Below, in pieces: positions 8,803 to 17,290 of a stretch of DNA of 64,000 nucleotides. The stretch comes from Agromyces mediolanus (GTDB lineage Bacteria; Actinomycetota; Actinomycetes; Actinomycetales; Microbacteriaceae). The DNA lies in assembly GCF_014648575.1 (NCBI RefSeq), contig NZ_BMRJ01000001.1, forward strand, positions 232,623 to 296,622. The letters run 5' to 3'. The position numbers and the translations under genes are program-made. Under the pieces are notes generated by a model. The model searched no databases. It worked only from the letters and a program-made list of their open reading frames with translations, and was not told the DNA's origin. Positions within the stretch are counted from its first letter, which is position 1. Each line of letters starts with the position of its first letter.

Positions 8803-9705
8803 ATGAACCCCGATTCCCCTCGATCCGCCGCCGTCGCGCCGGGCGATCTCGCCGAGGAGTCGGTCGCCGCACGCATCCGCGAGCGCATGGGCGACTGCAG
8901 CCCGGCCGAGCGCAAGGTCGCGCGCACGCTGCTCGCCGCCTATCCGGTCGCGGGCTTCGAGACCGTCGCGGGCCTCGCCGAGCTCGCCGCGGTGAGCGGC
9001 GCCACCGTGGTGCGCTTCGCGACCCGGCTCGGCTACCGCGGCTTCCCCGACTTCCAGCGCGCGCTCCGGCACGAGCTCGAGCAGCGCAGCGCCTCGCCCG
9101 CCTCGCTCTACGAGCGGATCGGTGCGGCGGGCGCCTCGGCATCCAGCGATCTCGCCTCGCTCGGCGACGCCCCCGCCGACGACGTCCGCGCCACGTTCGC
9201 GGGCCTGTCCGAGCACGACTTCGCAACCACCGTCGACGCGATCGCGAACCCGAAGCACCGCGTCTGGCTCGCCGGCGGGCGCTACAGCGGCTTCCTTGCC
9301 GAGTACCTCCAGGCGAGTCTGCAGCAGCTGCGCCCAGCGGTCCAGATGGTGCCGCGCATGGCGAGCCTGCGCGCCGCGACCATGTCGGGCTTCGACGCGA
9401 AGGACGTGCTCGTCGTGTTCGACTTCCGCCGCTACGAGGCCGAGACCCGCCGGCTCGTGCAGCACGCGAAGGCGCGCAAGGCGACCGTGGTCCTCGTGAC
9501 CGATCGCTGGGTGTCGCCGTGCGCCGGCGACGCCGACACCGTGCTGTCGAGCCTCGCCTCCGAACGCGGCCCGTTCGACTCCGTCGTGCCCGTCATGGCG
9601 CTCATCGAGGCGATCTTCGAGGCGGTGCTGACCCGCCTCGGGCCGCCCGCGCGGGAGCGGATGGAGCGCATCGAGCGCACCGTGCAGGAGCTCGAGCTGC
9701 TCTGA
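8803..9705 (+). CDS. RpiR-family transcriptional regulator
   Basis: 300 aa. The N-terminal HTH_6 domain (about residues 20-100) has RMGDCSPAERKVARTLL and GATVVRFATRLGYRGFPDFQ. The SIS-like C-terminal part is less canonical and contains VWLAGGRYSGFLAEYLQ. RBS AAGGA. It is divergent from the peptide operon and followed by an M20 peptidase, so it likely controls both in response to a catabolic product. RpiR proteins usually sense phosphosugars, but peptide and amino-acid loci with RpiR regulators are common in actinobacteria. Confidence 0.88.
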   Translation: MNPDSPRSAAVAPGDLAEESVAARIRERMGDCSPAERKVARTLLAAYPVAGFETVAGLAELAAVSGATVVRFATRLGYRGFPDFQRALRHELEQRSASPASLYERIGAAGASASSDLASLGDAPADDVRATFAGLSEHDFATTVDAIANPKHRVWLAGGRYSGFLAEYLQASLQQLRPAVQMVPRMASLRAATMSGFDAKDVLVVFDFRRYEAETRRLVQHAKARKATVVLVTDRWVSPCAGDADTVLSSLASERGPFDSVVPVMALIEAIFEAVLTRLGPPARERMERIERTVQELELL

Positions 9706-9770
9706 GCGGCACGCCCCTCCGCGAGTCGCCCGACTTCCGTGGAGGTCGGGCGCGTCCGGCGCTCGGCTCG

Positions 9771-9784
9771 GAAACGAGTGTTTC
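9771..9784. promoter_or_regulatory. operator-like repeat GAAAC-GAGT-GTTTC
   Basis: Perfect 5-bp arms about 60 bp before the M20 peptidase start. It matches the GAAA-N6-TTTC form seen at 8659-8672. Confidence 0.4.
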
Positions 9785-9807
9785 TGTTCGTGTATGGTCG
9801 TCGGTGA

Positions 9808-9827
9808 TCTGCAACGGACGTTGCAGA
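9808..9827. promoter_or_regulatory. perfect 9-bp-arm palindrome before M20 peptidase
   Basis: TCTGCAACG-GA-CGTTGCAGA, ending 17 bp before the GTG start. Its sequence differs from the RpiR-like sites, so a second regulator (LacI- or GntR-type spacing) may act here. Confidence 0.4.
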
Positions 9828-9844
9828 CACCGAACGGAGGCCCC

Positions 9845-11020
9845 GTGCTCGCTGCCGAACTGCTCCGCCGCGCCGAAGACGCCCGGGCGGCGTACATCCG
9901 CGATCTCGCGGAGCTCGTCGGCATCGACTCGGGCTCGCTCGACCCGGAGGGGGTCGACCGCGTCGGCGACGTGGTCGCCGGCCGCCTCGCCGAGCTCGGC
10001 TTCGCCGTCGAGCGCCGCGCCTCCGTCGACCCGCGCTACGGCGCCACGGTCATCGGCCGGCGTCGCGGCACCGGCGTCGCGCGCATCCTGCTGTTCGCCC
10101 ACCTCGACACGGTCTTCGAGCGCGGGGATGCCGCGGCGCGGCCGTTCTCGATCGACGCCGCCGGGCACGCGCACGGGCCGGGCGTCACCGACGACAAGGC
10201 CGGCGTCGTCGCGGCCCTGCACGCCGCCGCGCACCTGATCGATGCCGGGGCCGAACGCTACGGCGAACTCGTGCTCGCCTTCACCCCCGACGAGGAGATC
10301 GGCTCGCCCGCCGGCGGTCCGGTGCTCCAGGAGCTCGCCGCGGGCGTGGACGCCGCCTTCAGCCTCGAGTGCGCGCGCGAGAACGGCGATCTCGTCGTCG
10401 GGCGCAAGGGCGTCGCCGACCTCGAGCTCGTCGTGCACGGCGTCGCCGCCCACTCCGGCATCGAGCCGGAGCGGGGCGCGCACGCCGCCCTCGAGGCCGC
10501 CCACCTCACCGTCTTCCTGCAGGCGCTCGCCGACCCCGCCGAGCAGCTGACCGTCAACGTCGGCGTGCTCCGAGCCGGCGAGCGCACGAACATCGTGCCC
10601 GACCGGGCGACCATGCACGTGGAGATGCGGGCGACGCGCACCGCGGTCATCGAGGGGGCGCTCGCCGCGCTCCGGGAGCGGGCGGCCGGTCCGCTCGTCG
10701 AGGGCACCCGCGTCGAGGTGCGCGTCGTCGACCAGTGCGCGCCGCTCGAGGAGACCGAGGCGGGGCGCGAGCTCGGCGAACTGGCGCTCCGGCTCGCGCG
10801 CGAACTGGGGTTCGAGCCGGGGCTCGCCCGCACCGGCGGGGTGTCCGACGCCAACCGGGTCGCCGCCCTCGGCGTGCCGACCCTCGACGGCCTCGGCCCC
10901 GTCGGCGGCGGCGACCACAGCCCGAGCGAATGGCTCGACCTCGCGAGCGTGCCGCAGCGGGTCGCACTCCTCGCCGCGCTCGTCGACGCGAGCGCCGCCC
11001 GCTCGGCCCTGGTTCCCTGA
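9845..11020 (+). CDS. M20-family metallopeptidase (ArgE/DapE/carboxypeptidase G2 type)
   Basis: 391 aa from a GTG after GGAGG. LLFAHLDTVF gives the first metal ligand His plus Asp, GPGVTDDKAG the bridging Asp, TPDEEIGSP the catalytic Glu pair, and GGVSDAN with VGGGDHSPSEW the C-terminal ligand His. The dimerisation domain lies in the middle. These cytoplasmic zinc enzymes remove acyl or C-terminal residues from small peptides, consistent with its place beside a peptide-uptake operon. The last residues and stop (LVP-stop) are encoded by the first copy of the intergenic repeat that follows, so the original C-terminus may have been overwritten. Confidence 0.92.
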   Translation: MLAAELLRRAEDARAAYIRDLAELVGIDSGSLDPEGVDRVGDVVAGRLAELGFAVERRASVDPRYGATVIGRRRGTGVARILLFAHLDTVFERGDAAARPFSIDAAGHAHGPGVTDDKAGVVAALHAAAHLIDAGAERYGELVLAFTPDEEIGSPAGGPVLQELAAGVDAAFSLECARENGDLVVGRKGVADLELVVHGVAAHSGIEPERGAHAALEAAHLTVFLQALADPAEQLTVNVGVLRAGERTNIVPDRATMHVEMRATRTAVIEGALAALRERAAGPLVEGTRVEVRVVDQCAPLEETEAGRELGELALRLARELGFEPGLARTGGVSDANRVAALGVPTLDGLGPVGGGDHSPSEWLDLASVPQRVALLAALVDASAARSALVP

Positions 11021-11203
11021 GCCTGTCGAAGGGACCTTCGCCGTGGTTCCCTGAGCCTGTCGAAGGGAACGCCGCCGCACTTCGACGGGCTCAGCGAACC
11101 AAGGCCGCGCTTCGACGAGCTCAGCGAACCAGTGGTTCCCTGAGCTTGTCGAAGGGAACGCCGCTTCGACGAGCTCAGCGAACCAAGCGGGCTCAGCGAG
11201 CCA
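11010..11203. repeat. cluster of REP-like hairpin repeats (cluster 1)
   Basis: Three forward units (TGGTTCCCTGAGC, then C or T, TGTCGAAGGGA) and three to four inverted units (CGCTTCGACGAGCTCAGCG-AACC). Each can fold, with CCC/GGG arms in one form and CGC/GCG arms in the other. No ORF. The same repeat is seen at 12729 and 26267. Confidence 0.9.
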
Positions 11204-11293
11204 TCCGTCCTTGACCTCGGCTGCGCCGGCCCGCTAGGGTTCCAAGGCTGCGCGATCGCGCGGCATCCCCGGAGTCTGGAAGCAGGTGGAATC

Positions 11294-11407
11294 GTGAGCG
11301 TGTCTCTGCAGCGCACCTTCACGCCCGCCTTCGCCGAGCCCGCGAACGCGGGGCGCCAGCAGCGCCCCGAAGCGAAGCTCGAGCAGGCTCTCGAGCCGGC
11401 ACCCTGA
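11294..11407 (+). CDS. possible small leader ORF upstream of rtcB
   Basis: 37 codons, GTG start preceded by AGGTGGA, rich in Ala, Pro and Gln. It ends 18 bp before the hairpins of the rtcB leader. No family recognised; it may be a chance ORF in GC-rich DNA. Confidence 0.25.
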   Translation: MSVSLQRTFTPAFAEPANAGRQQRPEAKLEQALEPAP

Positions 11408-11424
11408 CGCCAGCGAATCCATCG

Positions 11425-11520
11425 CCACCGTCACCCCGTGCCGCTTCGAGGCCCGGGGTGATTCCGTCTGCGCGCGACGGTGGACCCTCGGGCCCGAGGA
11501 CCCACCAGAACGGGGCCCGT
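11425..11520 (+). ncRNA. structured 5' leader of rtcB
   Basis: Three stacked elements can form. TCACCCCG (11431-11438) pairs perfectly with CGGGGTGA (11454-11461), and CCACCG (11425-11430) pairs with CGGTGG (11478-11483) outside it. CTCGGGCCCGAG (11487-11498) and ACGGGCCCGT-like sequence near 11510-11520 add two self-complementary hairpins. This could be a regulatory leader or a separate small RNA handled by the ligase. The fold is from reading alone, not computed. Confidence 0.4.
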
Positions 11521-11558
11521 CACCGCGAGCTCCGGGAAAGCAGACAGGAATCATCATC

Positions 11559-12725
11559 ATGGAGAGACTCTCCGATCGGCTCGTCTCCTGGGCGAGCCTG
11601 CTCGACGAGCAGACCGTCGCGCAGGCGCGCACCTCGTCGACGATGCCGTTCATCCACCCGCACCTGGCCCTGATGCCCGACGCCCACCTGGGCCTCGGCG
11701 CGACGGTCGGCTCGGTCATCCCGACGCTCGGGGCGATCATCCCCGCGGCGGTCGGCGTTGACATCGGCTGCGGCATGATCGCCGTGCGGACCCAGTTCCA
11801 CGCGAGCGAGCTGCCCGCCGACCGGCGGGAGCTGCGGGAGCAGATCGAGCGGGCCATCCCGCTGTCCGCGGGCAAGTACAACCGCAAGGTCGTCGCGACG
11901 GCGCAGCCCCGGATCGCCGAGCTCGAGGAGCTCGCGGAGCGGAGCGGCTTCGACCCGGCCTCCTACGCGGGGAACTGGCGGGAGCAGCTCGGCTCCCTCG
12001 GCAGCGGCAACCACTTCATCGAGGTCTCGCTCGACGAGGTCGACCGGGTGTGGCTGTTCCTGCACTCCGGCAGCCGGGGCGTCGGCAACAAGATCGCCCA
12101 GCGGCACATCGGCATCGCCAGGCGGCTCGCGAAGCAGTGGTGGATCGAGCTGCCCGACCCCGACCTCGCCTACCTCGTCGAGGGCACGCCGGAGTTCACC
12201 CGGTACATCGCCGAGCTCCGGTGGGCGCAGCACTTCGCGCTGCTCAACCGGGAGGAGATGATGGACCGGGTCATCCGGCAGGTGTCCGAGTGGACCGGGG
12301 TGCCGGTGGAGGAGCAGGAGCGGATCAACTGCCACCACAACTTCACCGAGAGCGAGGAGCACTTCGGCAAGCGGGTCTGGGTGTCGCGGAAGGGGGCGAT
12401 CCAGGCCGACGTCGGCCGGCCGGGCCTCATCCCGGGCTCGATGGGCACCGCCTCGTACGTCGTGGAGGGGCTCGGCGACCCGATGTCGCTGAACTCCTCG
12501 CCGCACGGCGCGGGCCGGGAGTACTCGCGGTCGAAGGCCAGGAAGACCTTCACCCACGAGCAGCTCCGGGAGGCGATGGTCGGCATCGAGTCCCGGGACA
12601 CGGAGGCCTTCATCGATGAGATCCCGCAGGCCTACAAGCCGATCGACCGGGTGATGGCGGATGCCTCGTCGCTCGTCGCGGTGCGGCACACGCTGCGGCA
12701 GATCGTCAACGTGAAGGGCGACTGA
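11559..12725 (+). CDS. rtcB: RtcB-family RNA ligase
   Basis: 388 aa. MPDAHLGLGATVGSVIP, GVDIGCGM (the metal-binding Asp/Cys), LGSGNHFIEV and HSGSRGVGN are all RtcB signatures; the guanylylated His region follows later. RtcB joins 2',3'-cyclic phosphate or 3'-phosphate RNA ends to 5'-OH ends using GTP and Mn2+, in RNA repair. It is shorter than E. coli RtcB (about 408 aa), as in the actinobacterial branch. RBS AGGAA. It stands alone, with repeats on both sides and a structured leader upstream. No RtcA or archease gene is nearby. Confidence 0.92.
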   Translation: MERLSDRLVSWASLLDEQTVAQARTSSTMPFIHPHLALMPDAHLGLGATVGSVIPTLGAIIPAAVGVDIGCGMIAVRTQFHASELPADRRELREQIERAIPLSAGKYNRKVVATAQPRIAELEELAERSGFDPASYAGNWREQLGSLGSGNHFIEVSLDEVDRVWLFLHSGSRGVGNKIAQRHIGIARRLAKQWWIELPDPDLAYLVEGTPEFTRYIAELRWAQHFALLNREEMMDRVIRQVSEWTGVPVEEQERINCHHNFTESEEHFGKRVWVSRKGAIQADVGRPGLIPGSMGTASYVVEGLGDPMSLNSSPHGAGREYSRSKARKTFTHEQLREAMVGIESRDTEAFIDEIPQAYKPIDRVMADASSLVAVRHTLRQIVNVKGD

Positions 12726-12728
12726 CCC

Positions 12729-12900
12729 TGGTTCCCTGAGCTTGTCGAAGGGAACGCCCTGGTTCCCTGAGCTTGTCGAAGGGAGCGACCCTGGTTCCCT
12801 GAGCTTGTCGAAGGGAACGCCGCTTCGACAAGCTCAGCGGGCCAACGCCGCTTCGACAAGCTCAGCGGACCAACCCCGCTTCGACGGGCTCAGCGGGCCA
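12729..12900. repeat. cluster of REP-like hairpin repeats (cluster 2)
   Basis: Three forward units and three inverted units of the same element as at 11010, filling the space between the convergent rtcB and cupin-regulator genes. It probably serves as a bidirectional terminator region. Confidence 0.9.
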
Positions 12901-12906
12901 GGCGGA

Positions 12907-13443
12907 CTACGGGGACGGCGGCGTCACCGCGATCACGATCGTGGTGACGTCGTCGCTCTCGTTCACGTAGCGGTGCGGCTCGCGCGAGTCGAACGTGACG
13001 GACTCGCCGGTCGCGAGGGTCACCCGCTCGGCGCCGAGCTCGACGGTCAGCTCGCCGGAGATGACGTAGGCGCACTCGGTCGAGGGGTGGCCCCACAGCC
13101 GGGGCGAGGTCGCCTGCCCCGGCGGGATCTCGGCGCGCAGCACCTCGAGGTCGCCGCGGCCCGGGGTGAGCCGCTCGTAGGCGAAGCTCGCGTCGGCGAC
13201 GCCGAGGCTGTGCCGTTCGCCCGGCCGGCTGATGTGGATGGCGGGCGCATCGGGGTCGCTGAAGAGGGTCGCGATGGATGCCTCGAACACCTCGGCGAGC
13301 TTACGCACCGAGCCGAGGCTCGGATCGGCGGCGCCGTTCTCGATCTGGCTCAGCATGCTGACCGACAAGCCCGTCCGCTCGGAGAGCTCGCGGAGGGTCA
13401 GGCCCTTGGCCTGGCGCAGGGCCTTCAATCGGTCACCGAGCAC
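12907..13443 (-). CDS. XRE-cupin transcriptional regulator
   Basis: 178 aa, GTG start. Residues 4-60 are a classic HTH_3 domain (LRQAKGLTLRELSERTGLS..LSQIENG). A cupin_2 domain follows, with WGHPSTECAYVISGELTVELG. This architecture (PuuR/SutR-like) commonly controls uptake and breakdown of amino acids or polyamines. It is divergent from the large 13647-26276 operon and is the likely regulator of it. AGGAAGG lies about 10 bases upstream of the GTG. Confidence 0.9.
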   Translation of the reverse strand: MLGDRLKALRQAKGLTLRELSERTGLSVSMLSQIENGAADPSLGSVRKLAEVFEASIATLFSDPDAPAIHISRPGERHSLGVADASFAYERLTPGRGDLEVLRAEIPPGQATSPRLWGHPSTECAYVISGELTVELGAERVTLATGESVTFDSREPHRYVNESDDVTTIVIAVTPPSP

Positions 13444-13497
13444 GCTGAGTCATCCTTCCTGTGCGTCCCCCGTGTGGGTGTGACGGGCGGCCGCGTT

Positions 13498-13527
13498 TTG
13501 ACATGTGAGTCCGCACGTGTTTAATGT
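13498..13527 (+). promoter_or_regulatory. sigma70-like promoter of the peptide/imino-acid operon
   Basis: TTGACA, an 18-bp spacer and TAATGT, about 120 bp before the binding-protein start. CACGTG-containing sequence lies in the spacer and the cupin regulator gene is adjacent, so repressor sites are likely here. Confidence 0.5.
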
Positions 13528-13646
13528 GCTTGAATTCATGGTACCTGGATTGAACATCATCCACACGACACCGGGCACTGACTGGCAGCGAGGCTGAGCG
13601 CTCCTCCAACTCCTTCGTCACCGTCGCCGACCGGGGAAAGAAGCAC

Positions 13647-15239
13647 ATGAGATCCCTCACAGCCAAGCTCGCCGTGCCCGCCGGCGCCGTCGCCTTGACG
13701 CTCGCGCTCGCCGGATGCGCCGGAGGCAACAGCACCTCCAACGCGGGCGACCAGACGCTCACCGTCGACACCTCATTCGTCGTGAAGACACTCGACCCCG
13801 GCACAGTGTACGAGCAGACGGGCAACATCGCCGTGCACGCGCTCTACGACACCCTGGTGACCTACGAGGGTTCGGACGTCACGACCCTCCAGCCCGAGCT
13901 CGCCGAGAGCTGGGAGCAGTCGAGCGACGGCACCACCTGGACCTTCACCCTCCGTGACGACGCGGTCTTCTCGGACGGCGCGGCCGTCACCGCCGAGGAC
14001 GCCGTCTTCAGCCTCAACCGCCTGAAGAACCTGCAGGGCTCCGCCTCGCAGACCGTGCAGGGCCTCGACTTCGCCGCTGAGGGGGACGACACGGTCGTCG
14101 TCACCTCCGAGACGCCGAACCCCGACGTCCCGGTCATCCTCGCGATGCCCGCGGCGAGCGTGCTGAACTCGGCCGAGGCCAAGAAGCTCGGCGCGACCGA
14201 CGCCGAGGACGCCGCCACGAGCGACCAGATCGGCACCCAGCTCGACACCGCCAGCCTCGGCAGCGGCCCGTACGTGCTGAAGAGCTACGACCCGAGCACG
14301 AAGATCGTGCTCACCGCGAACCCGAAGTACTGGGGCGAGCAGCCGGCTTACAGCCGCGTCGTCATCCAGAACGTCGACGTGCAGAACCAGAAGCTCACCA
14401 TCTCGAAGGCCAAGGGCGACGAGATCGCGCTCGACCTCTCGGGCCCGCAGGCCGCCGAGCTGTCCGACGACCTCCAGGTCTCGGGCGTCGCCGACACCTC
14501 GTACTTCCTGAGCCTCAACCAGGACCCGGCCGTCTCGGCCGTCACCTCGAACCCGGCGTTCGTCAAGGCCCTGCGCCTGACCGTCGACGGCGAGGGCCTC
14601 GCGAAGCTCTTCGGCGAGGGGGCGACCCCCGCGGCCGGCCTCGTGCCGCCCGCCTTCGCCGGCGCGCTCGACGAGTCGGAGAACCCCGTGCAGGACCTCG
14701 ACGGCGCGAAGAAGCTGCTCGCCGACGCGGGCCTCAGCGACGTGAAGGTGGCGCTCGTCTACCCGGCGATCACCTACCGCGGCGTCGACCTCGGCACCAT
14801 CGTCACGAAGGTGCAGCAGGACGCGAAGAAGGCCGGCATCGAGATCGAGCTCACCCCGCAGCCGATCAACGTGTTCCTGCAGTCGCAGTCCGAAGGTAAG
14901 AACGAGATCAACTTCTCGCCGAACAGCCTGAACTACCCGGCCTCGTCGTCGCTCGTGAACAACATGGCCCCCGGCGCCTCGACCTCGCTGCGCACCGGCT
15001 GGACCCTGGAGCGCGCCGACCAGTCGGCGATCGACGCCAGCAACGCCGTGACCGCGGAGCTCACCCCCGAGGGGCGCAACGAGGCCATGATCGAGTGGCA
15101 GCACGTGATGAACGAGGTCTCGCCCTACATCGCCCTGGCGAACAACGCCGGCATCGTCGTCGCGACGAGCGACCTGACCGGCGCGGACTACACGCCCGCC
15201 GGCTGGACGGTCGACCTCGCGGCGATCGCCGGCAAGTAG
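13647..15239 (+). CDS. peptide-binding lipoprotein of ABC transporter (SBP family 5)
   Basis: 530 aa. Signal sequence MRSLTAKLAVPAGAVALTLA and lipobox ALAGC, then TLDPGTVYEQTGN, LAESWEQSSDG and TFTLRDDAVFSDG, the family-5 order. First gene of a long operon; it delivers the ligand to the permeases at 15363 and 16382. The good AAAGAAG-type RBS and the following hairpin both fit high expression. Confidence 0.93.
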   Translation: MRSLTAKLAVPAGAVALTLALAGCAGGNSTSNAGDQTLTVDTSFVVKTLDPGTVYEQTGNIAVHALYDTLVTYEGSDVTTLQPELAESWEQSSDGTTWTFTLRDDAVFSDGAAVTAEDAVFSLNRLKNLQGSASQTVQGLDFAAEGDDTVVVTSETPNPDVPVILAMPAASVLNSAEAKKLGATDAEDAATSDQIGTQLDTASLGSGPYVLKSYDPSTKIVLTANPKYWGEQPAYSRVVIQNVDVQNQKLTISKAKGDEIALDLSGPQAAELSDDLQVSGVADTSYFLSLNQDPAVSAVTSNPAFVKALRLTVDGEGLAKLFGEGATPAAGLVPPAFAGALDESENPVQDLDGAKKLLADAGLSDVKVALVYPAITYRGVDLGTIVTKVQQDAKKAGIEIELTPQPINVFLQSQSEGKNEINFSPNSLNYPASSSLVNNMAPGASTSLRTGWTLERADQSAIDASNAVTAELTPEGRNEAMIEWQHVMNEVSPYIALANNAGIVVATSDLTGADYTPAGWTVDLAAIAGK

Positions 15240-15251
15240 CCGGAACGGACC

Positions 15252-15289
15252 GCGGGCGCCCCTGCTCTCTTCCTGTCAGGGGCGCCCGC
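15252..15289 (+). terminator. perfect 13-bp-stem hairpin after the binding-protein gene
   Basis: GCGGGCGCCCCTG pairs with CAGGGGCGCCCGC across a 12-base pyrimidine-rich loop. No T-run. It is probably an attenuator or 3'-end stabiliser that keeps binding-protein mRNA above that of the downstream genes, as at 5595-5637. Confidence 0.65.
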
Positions 15290-15362
15290 TTCCCCCGTCG
15301 CGCATGCGACCCCGTCGCGCGAGCGACCACCCGTCGCCACCGCGACCCGAGACGGAGCTTCG

Positions 15363-16385
15363 ATGCCACCCCTCCTCAAGATGATCGGCAAACGCCTGCT
15401 GAGCGCCCTCGTGCTGCTCTGGGGCGTCACGGTCGTGACCTTCCTGCTCGTGAACGTGGTCCCGGGCGACGCCGCCGCGGCGAACCTCTCGCAGCAGGCC
15501 TACGACGACCCGGAGATCCGGGCCGCCTTCGAGGCCAAGTGGGGCCTCGACCAGCCGATCTGGGTGCAGTACGTGCGCTACCTCGGCAACATCCTGCAGG
15601 GCGACCTCGGCACCTCGCAGCAGACGCACCGCCCGGTCGCCGAGGACCTCGGCCAGTACGTGCCGGCGACGATCGAGATCGCGCTGCCGGCCATGGCCCT
15701 CGCCATCGTGATCGCGGTCGGCCTCGGCATGCTCGCCGCGATGCGCAAGAACCGTCCGACCGACACCGGCATCCGCAGCGCCGCGCTCGTCGGCCTCTCC
15801 ACCCCGCCGTTCTGGCTCGCGCTCGTCGCGCTCTACGTCTTCTTCTACCTGCTCGGCTGGGTGCCCAACGGCGGCCGGCTCAGCAACATCTACGACCCGC
15901 CGCCCGCGGTCACCGGCATGTACACCGTCGACGCGGCCATCGCCGGGCAGTGGGACGTCTTCGGCGACGCGCTCTGGCACCTCGTGCTGCCGGTCGGCAT
16001 CCTCACCGCGCTCACCGTGTCGGGCCTCCTCCGTTTCGTGCGCTCGGCCATGATCGAGGTGCTGGATGCCGAGTACATCCGTTCGGCGATCGCGAAGGGC
16101 CTGCCGCGCCGCATCATCACCTGGCGGCACGTGTTCCGCGCGGGCCTGCTGCCGGTGCTCACCGTCTCGGGCCTCATGCTCGCCTCGCTGCTCGGCGGCG
16201 CCGTGCTCGTCGAGCAGGTGCTGTCCTGGCCGGGCCTCGGCCAGTACGCCTACAAGAGCGCCATCTCGCTCGACCTGCAGGCGATCCTCGGCGTGACCCT
16301 GTTCATCGCGGTCGTCTACACCCTCATCAACCTCCTCGTCGACGTGCTCTACAGCGTCATCGACCCGAGGATCGGAGCGAAATGA
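15363..16385 (+). CDS. peptide ABC transporter permease (DppB type)
   Basis: 340 aa. MIGKRLLSALVLLWGVTVVT is the first helix, VNVVPGDAAA the DppB loop, and the C-terminus SVIDPRIGAK is typical. Six membrane segments are expected. Its stop overlaps the next permease start (ATGA). Confidence 0.93.
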   Translation: MPPLLKMIGKRLLSALVLLWGVTVVTFLLVNVVPGDAAAANLSQQAYDDPEIRAAFEAKWGLDQPIWVQYVRYLGNILQGDLGTSQQTHRPVAEDLGQYVPATIEIALPAMALAIVIAVGLGMLAAMRKNRPTDTGIRSAALVGLSTPPFWLALVALYVFFYLLGWVPNGGRLSNIYDPPPAVTGMYTVDAAIAGQWDVFGDALWHLVLPVGILTALTVSGLLRFVRSAMIEVLDAEYIRSAIAKGLPRRIITWRHVFRAGLLPVLTVSGLMLASLLGGAVLVEQVLSWPGLGQYAYKSAISLDLQAILGVTLFIAVVYTLINLLVDVLYSVIDPRIGAK

Positions 16386-17290
16386 CCATCCTGCCCTCCG
16401 ACCGGGTCGCCGTCTCGCGCGCCTCGCGCTTCCGGCGCGACCGCCTGCGCGTCGGCGGCAGCCTCGGCACGGGGTCGTTCTGGCGACCGCTCACCGTGGT
16501 CTCCCTCGGCATCATCGTGCTCTGGTGCCTGCTCGCGGCCTTCGCGCCGTGGGTGGCGCCCTACGACCCGCTCGAGACCGTCGGCGACAACCTGCAGCCG
16601 CCGTCGGGCGCGCACTGGATGGGCACCGACGACCTCGGCCGCGACGTGCTCAGCCGGCTCATCTGGGGCTCGCGCCTCTCGCTGCCGCTCGCGGTCGCCA
16701 TCGTCGCGTGCTCGCTCCTCGTCGGCGGCATCGTCGGCCTCGCCGCCGGCTACTTCGGCAAGGCCGTCGACAACGTCGCGATGCGGCTCGCCGACCTCGT
16801 GCTCGCGTTCCCGCAGATCATCCTCGCGATGGCGGTTGCCGCGGCCTTCGGCCCGAGCGTCGGCAACGCGGTGCTCGCCCTCGTCATCGTGTCGTGGCCG
16901 CTCTACGCGCGCATCATCCGCAGTTCGGTGCTGAGCGTCCGCGAGCAGGAGTACGTCGTCGCCGGCCGGATGCTCGGCCTGCCGACGCTGCGCTCGATCG
17001 TGAAGGACGTCATCCCGAACAGTGCCGGCCCCGCCCTCGTCATGTCGACGATCGAGCTCGGCAACGCCATCCTCATGCTCGCCGCCCTGTCGTTCCTCGG
17101 CCTCGGCCCGCGGCCGCCGGCCGCCGAGTGGGGCGCGATGATCGCGCTCGGCTCGCAGAACCTCGGCAACTGGTGGGTGAGCCTGTTCCCCGGCCTCGCC
17201 ATCCTCACGATCGTGATGGCCTTCAACCTCCTGGGCGACGCCATCCAGGACCACCTCGACCCCCGGTCGCGGAATGCGAGGACGCGATGA
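16382..17290 (+). CDS. peptide ABC transporter permease (DppC type)
   Basis: 302 aa. An N-terminal cytoplasmic stretch is followed by a helix and APYDPLET, then HWMGTDDLGRDVLSRL, the DppC signature. ATG chosen at the overlap with the previous stop. Its own stop overlaps the first ATPase gene. Confidence 0.93.
   Translation: MTILPSDRVAVSRASRFRRDRLRVGGSLGTGSFWRPLTVVSLGIIVLWCLLAAFAPWVAPYDPLETVGDNLQPPSGAHWMGTDDLGRDVLSRLIWGSRLSLPLAVAIVACSLLVGGIVGLAAGYFGKAVDNVAMRLADLVLAFPQIILAMAVAAAFGPSVGNAVLALVIVSWPLYARIIRSSVLSVREQEYVVAGRMLGLPTLRSIVKDVIPNSAGPALVMSTIELGNAILMLAALSFLGLGPRPPAAEWGAMIALGSQNLGNWWVSLFPGLAILTIVMAFNLLGDAIQDHLDPRSRNARTR

Noticed and set aside
11010-11203. Could the GGTTCCCTGAGC units be a CRISPR array?
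   Set aside because: Units lie in both orientations with very short, uneven gaps; they are REP-like hairpins.
11425-11520. tRNA gene before rtcB
   Set aside because: Hairpins are present but no T-loop GTTCGANTC, no anticodon arm of correct length and no acceptor stem.
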